DNA of 64,000 nt, from contig CM069768.1 of the NCBI GenBank assembly GCA_036169595.1, positions 2,883,501 to 2,947,500 on the forward strand, read 5' to 3'. Source of the stretch: Dictyostelium firmibasis. Taxonomy: Eukaryota > Evosea > Eumycetozoa > Dictyosteliales > Dictyosteliaceae. Shown piece after piece: positions 63,086-64,000 of the stretch; the stretch's first letter is position 1; each line of letters begins with the position of its first letter. The position numbers were made by a program, and so were the translations under genes. The notes below the pieces were generated by a model, which saw nothing but the letters and a program-made list of their open reading frames with translations, had not been told where the DNA came from and ran no database searches.

Positions 63086-64000
63086 TTTTCTTTAAAATAA
63101 AAAAAAGAAACAATCCAATAATAAAATAATATAAATGTGTAATAAAAATAAAAAGTTTTAATTCAATTATATAATTATTAAAAAAAGATTTATATTTTTG
63201 GATTTTATTTTTTTTTTATAATTTTTCTTTTTTGTAAGTTCAACACATTAAAATTTTTATTCATTGTTAATAAATTTTCACACCACTAAAAATTTTCAAC
63301 CCCTACAAATTTTTTATTTATTTTTATTTATATTTATATTTTTTTCTTTTTTTTTTTTTTTTTTCAATCATTATATTTTATTTTTTTTTATTATTGGTTC
63401 TATTTTTAGGTTCTATTATTTGAAAGTTATTTTTGTAAAATATTTAGCATAAAAAAAGTGGTGCATTAAAAAAATAATTGTAAATTATAATACTGTTTAA
63501 AAAATGTGGGATTATAAACACCATCTATATTAAATACCATTATTTTTTTTCACTTTTTATTTACAATTTTTTTATTAATGTAAAGATCCTAAATATAATG
63601 GTTTTTTTAAAAAGAAGTAGAAAATATTATTGATTTTATAATAATCAAAAACAAAAACAAAAACAAAAACAATACTGGTTTTTGTTTAAAATATTGTTAG
63701 GTAGCGTCATATTGGAATTAATAAAAACTTTAATTTTCTAGAATATTATTTATGATGTTTTATTTTTTGTGTTCACATTATTCTTATTATTATTTTTTTT
63801 TTTGATATGTTTTTTTTTAATTGTTTAGTGTTGTATGAATTGTTTGAGAGAGAGAGTGTGTGTGTGTGTTAGTGAGTGTGTTTAATTTTTATTTTTTTAT
63901 TTTTTATTTTTAAATTATTTTTTGTACAATATTGTTCGATTAGGTTAAAAGAAATTATTATTGTTGATTAATTTTTATCTATTCGATATTTGAGAAAGTT
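63086..64000. other. Intergenic DNA at the window end
   Basis: Promoter side of the reductase gene, then A/T-rich DNA with a (TG)n-like patch at 63851-63881. No gene can be supported before the window ends. Confidence 0.5.

Overview
The window is nuclear DNA of a social amoeba, almost certainly Dictyostelium discoideum. The evidence is extreme A+T content, intergenic DNA made largely of A and T homopolymers, genes carrying long (AAT)n or (CAA)n runs read as Asn or Gln, short AT-rich introns with GTAAGT/GTATGT-type donors, A-rich sequence just before start codons, and tRNA genes surrounded by tRNA-targeted retrotransposons (TRE elements). I see no organellar or bacterial features and no CRISPR array.

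Bases 1-12,910 are an accessory region built around three tRNA genes, all on the minus strand: tRNA-Pro(UGG) at 664-734, tRNA-His(GUG) at 3411-3481 and tRNA-Phe(GAA) at 12599-12672. Each has an external B box 30-33 nt past its 3' end. Around them lie a complete-looking TRE3-type LINE with two intact ORFs (7561-12505, with a 16-bp target duplication), a 5'-truncated LINE of another subfamily (5539-7305, with its own 16-bp target duplication), a decayed TRE3 5' fragment in the opposite orientation (4898-5502), a LINE 3' tail (241-325), an LTR-element fossil (from 3774), a 50-bp perfect inverted repeat (139-188/462-511), and two copies of a ~190-bp repeat carrying tRNA-like A and B boxes, each about 50 nt upstream of a tRNA gene.

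From 12,911 on, ordinary host genes dominate. In order: a Dictyostelium-type protein of unknown function (-), an RCC1/kinase-like/HECT protein (-), a CSA/ERCC8 WD40 protein (+), a large Walker-A plus leucine-rich-repeat protein (+), a small EF-hand-like protein (-), a villin/protovillin (-), long-form RNase Z (-), a divergent G-protein alpha subunit (-), two hypothetical proteins (-), a small possibly mitochondrial protein (+), ribosomal protein S15a/uS8 (+), a beta-propeller-like protein (-), a DJ-1/PfpI protein (-), a P4-ATPase lipid flippase (-), a Gln/Asn-rich LRR protein (+) and a medium-chain NADPH-dependent reductase (-). I resolved exon structures by finding donor/acceptor pairs that keep one reading frame across the junction.

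The host genes do not form an operon or one evident pathway. They include cytoskeletal (villin), RNA-processing (RNase Z), DNA-repair/ubiquitin (CSA), ubiquitin-ligase (HECT), signalling (G alpha) and membrane-lipid (flippase) functions. The coordinated part of the window is the tRNA neighbourhood, where Pol III promoter elements, external B boxes and position-specific insertions explain nearly every non-gene feature. I did not find a convincing new biological system. The best leads are the A/B-box repeat next to tRNA genes, the A61 tract with an overlapping upstream frame in the intact TRE3, the fused RCC1/kinase-like/HECT protein with a DFD motif, and the different strand preference of intronic and exonic (AAT)n runs.
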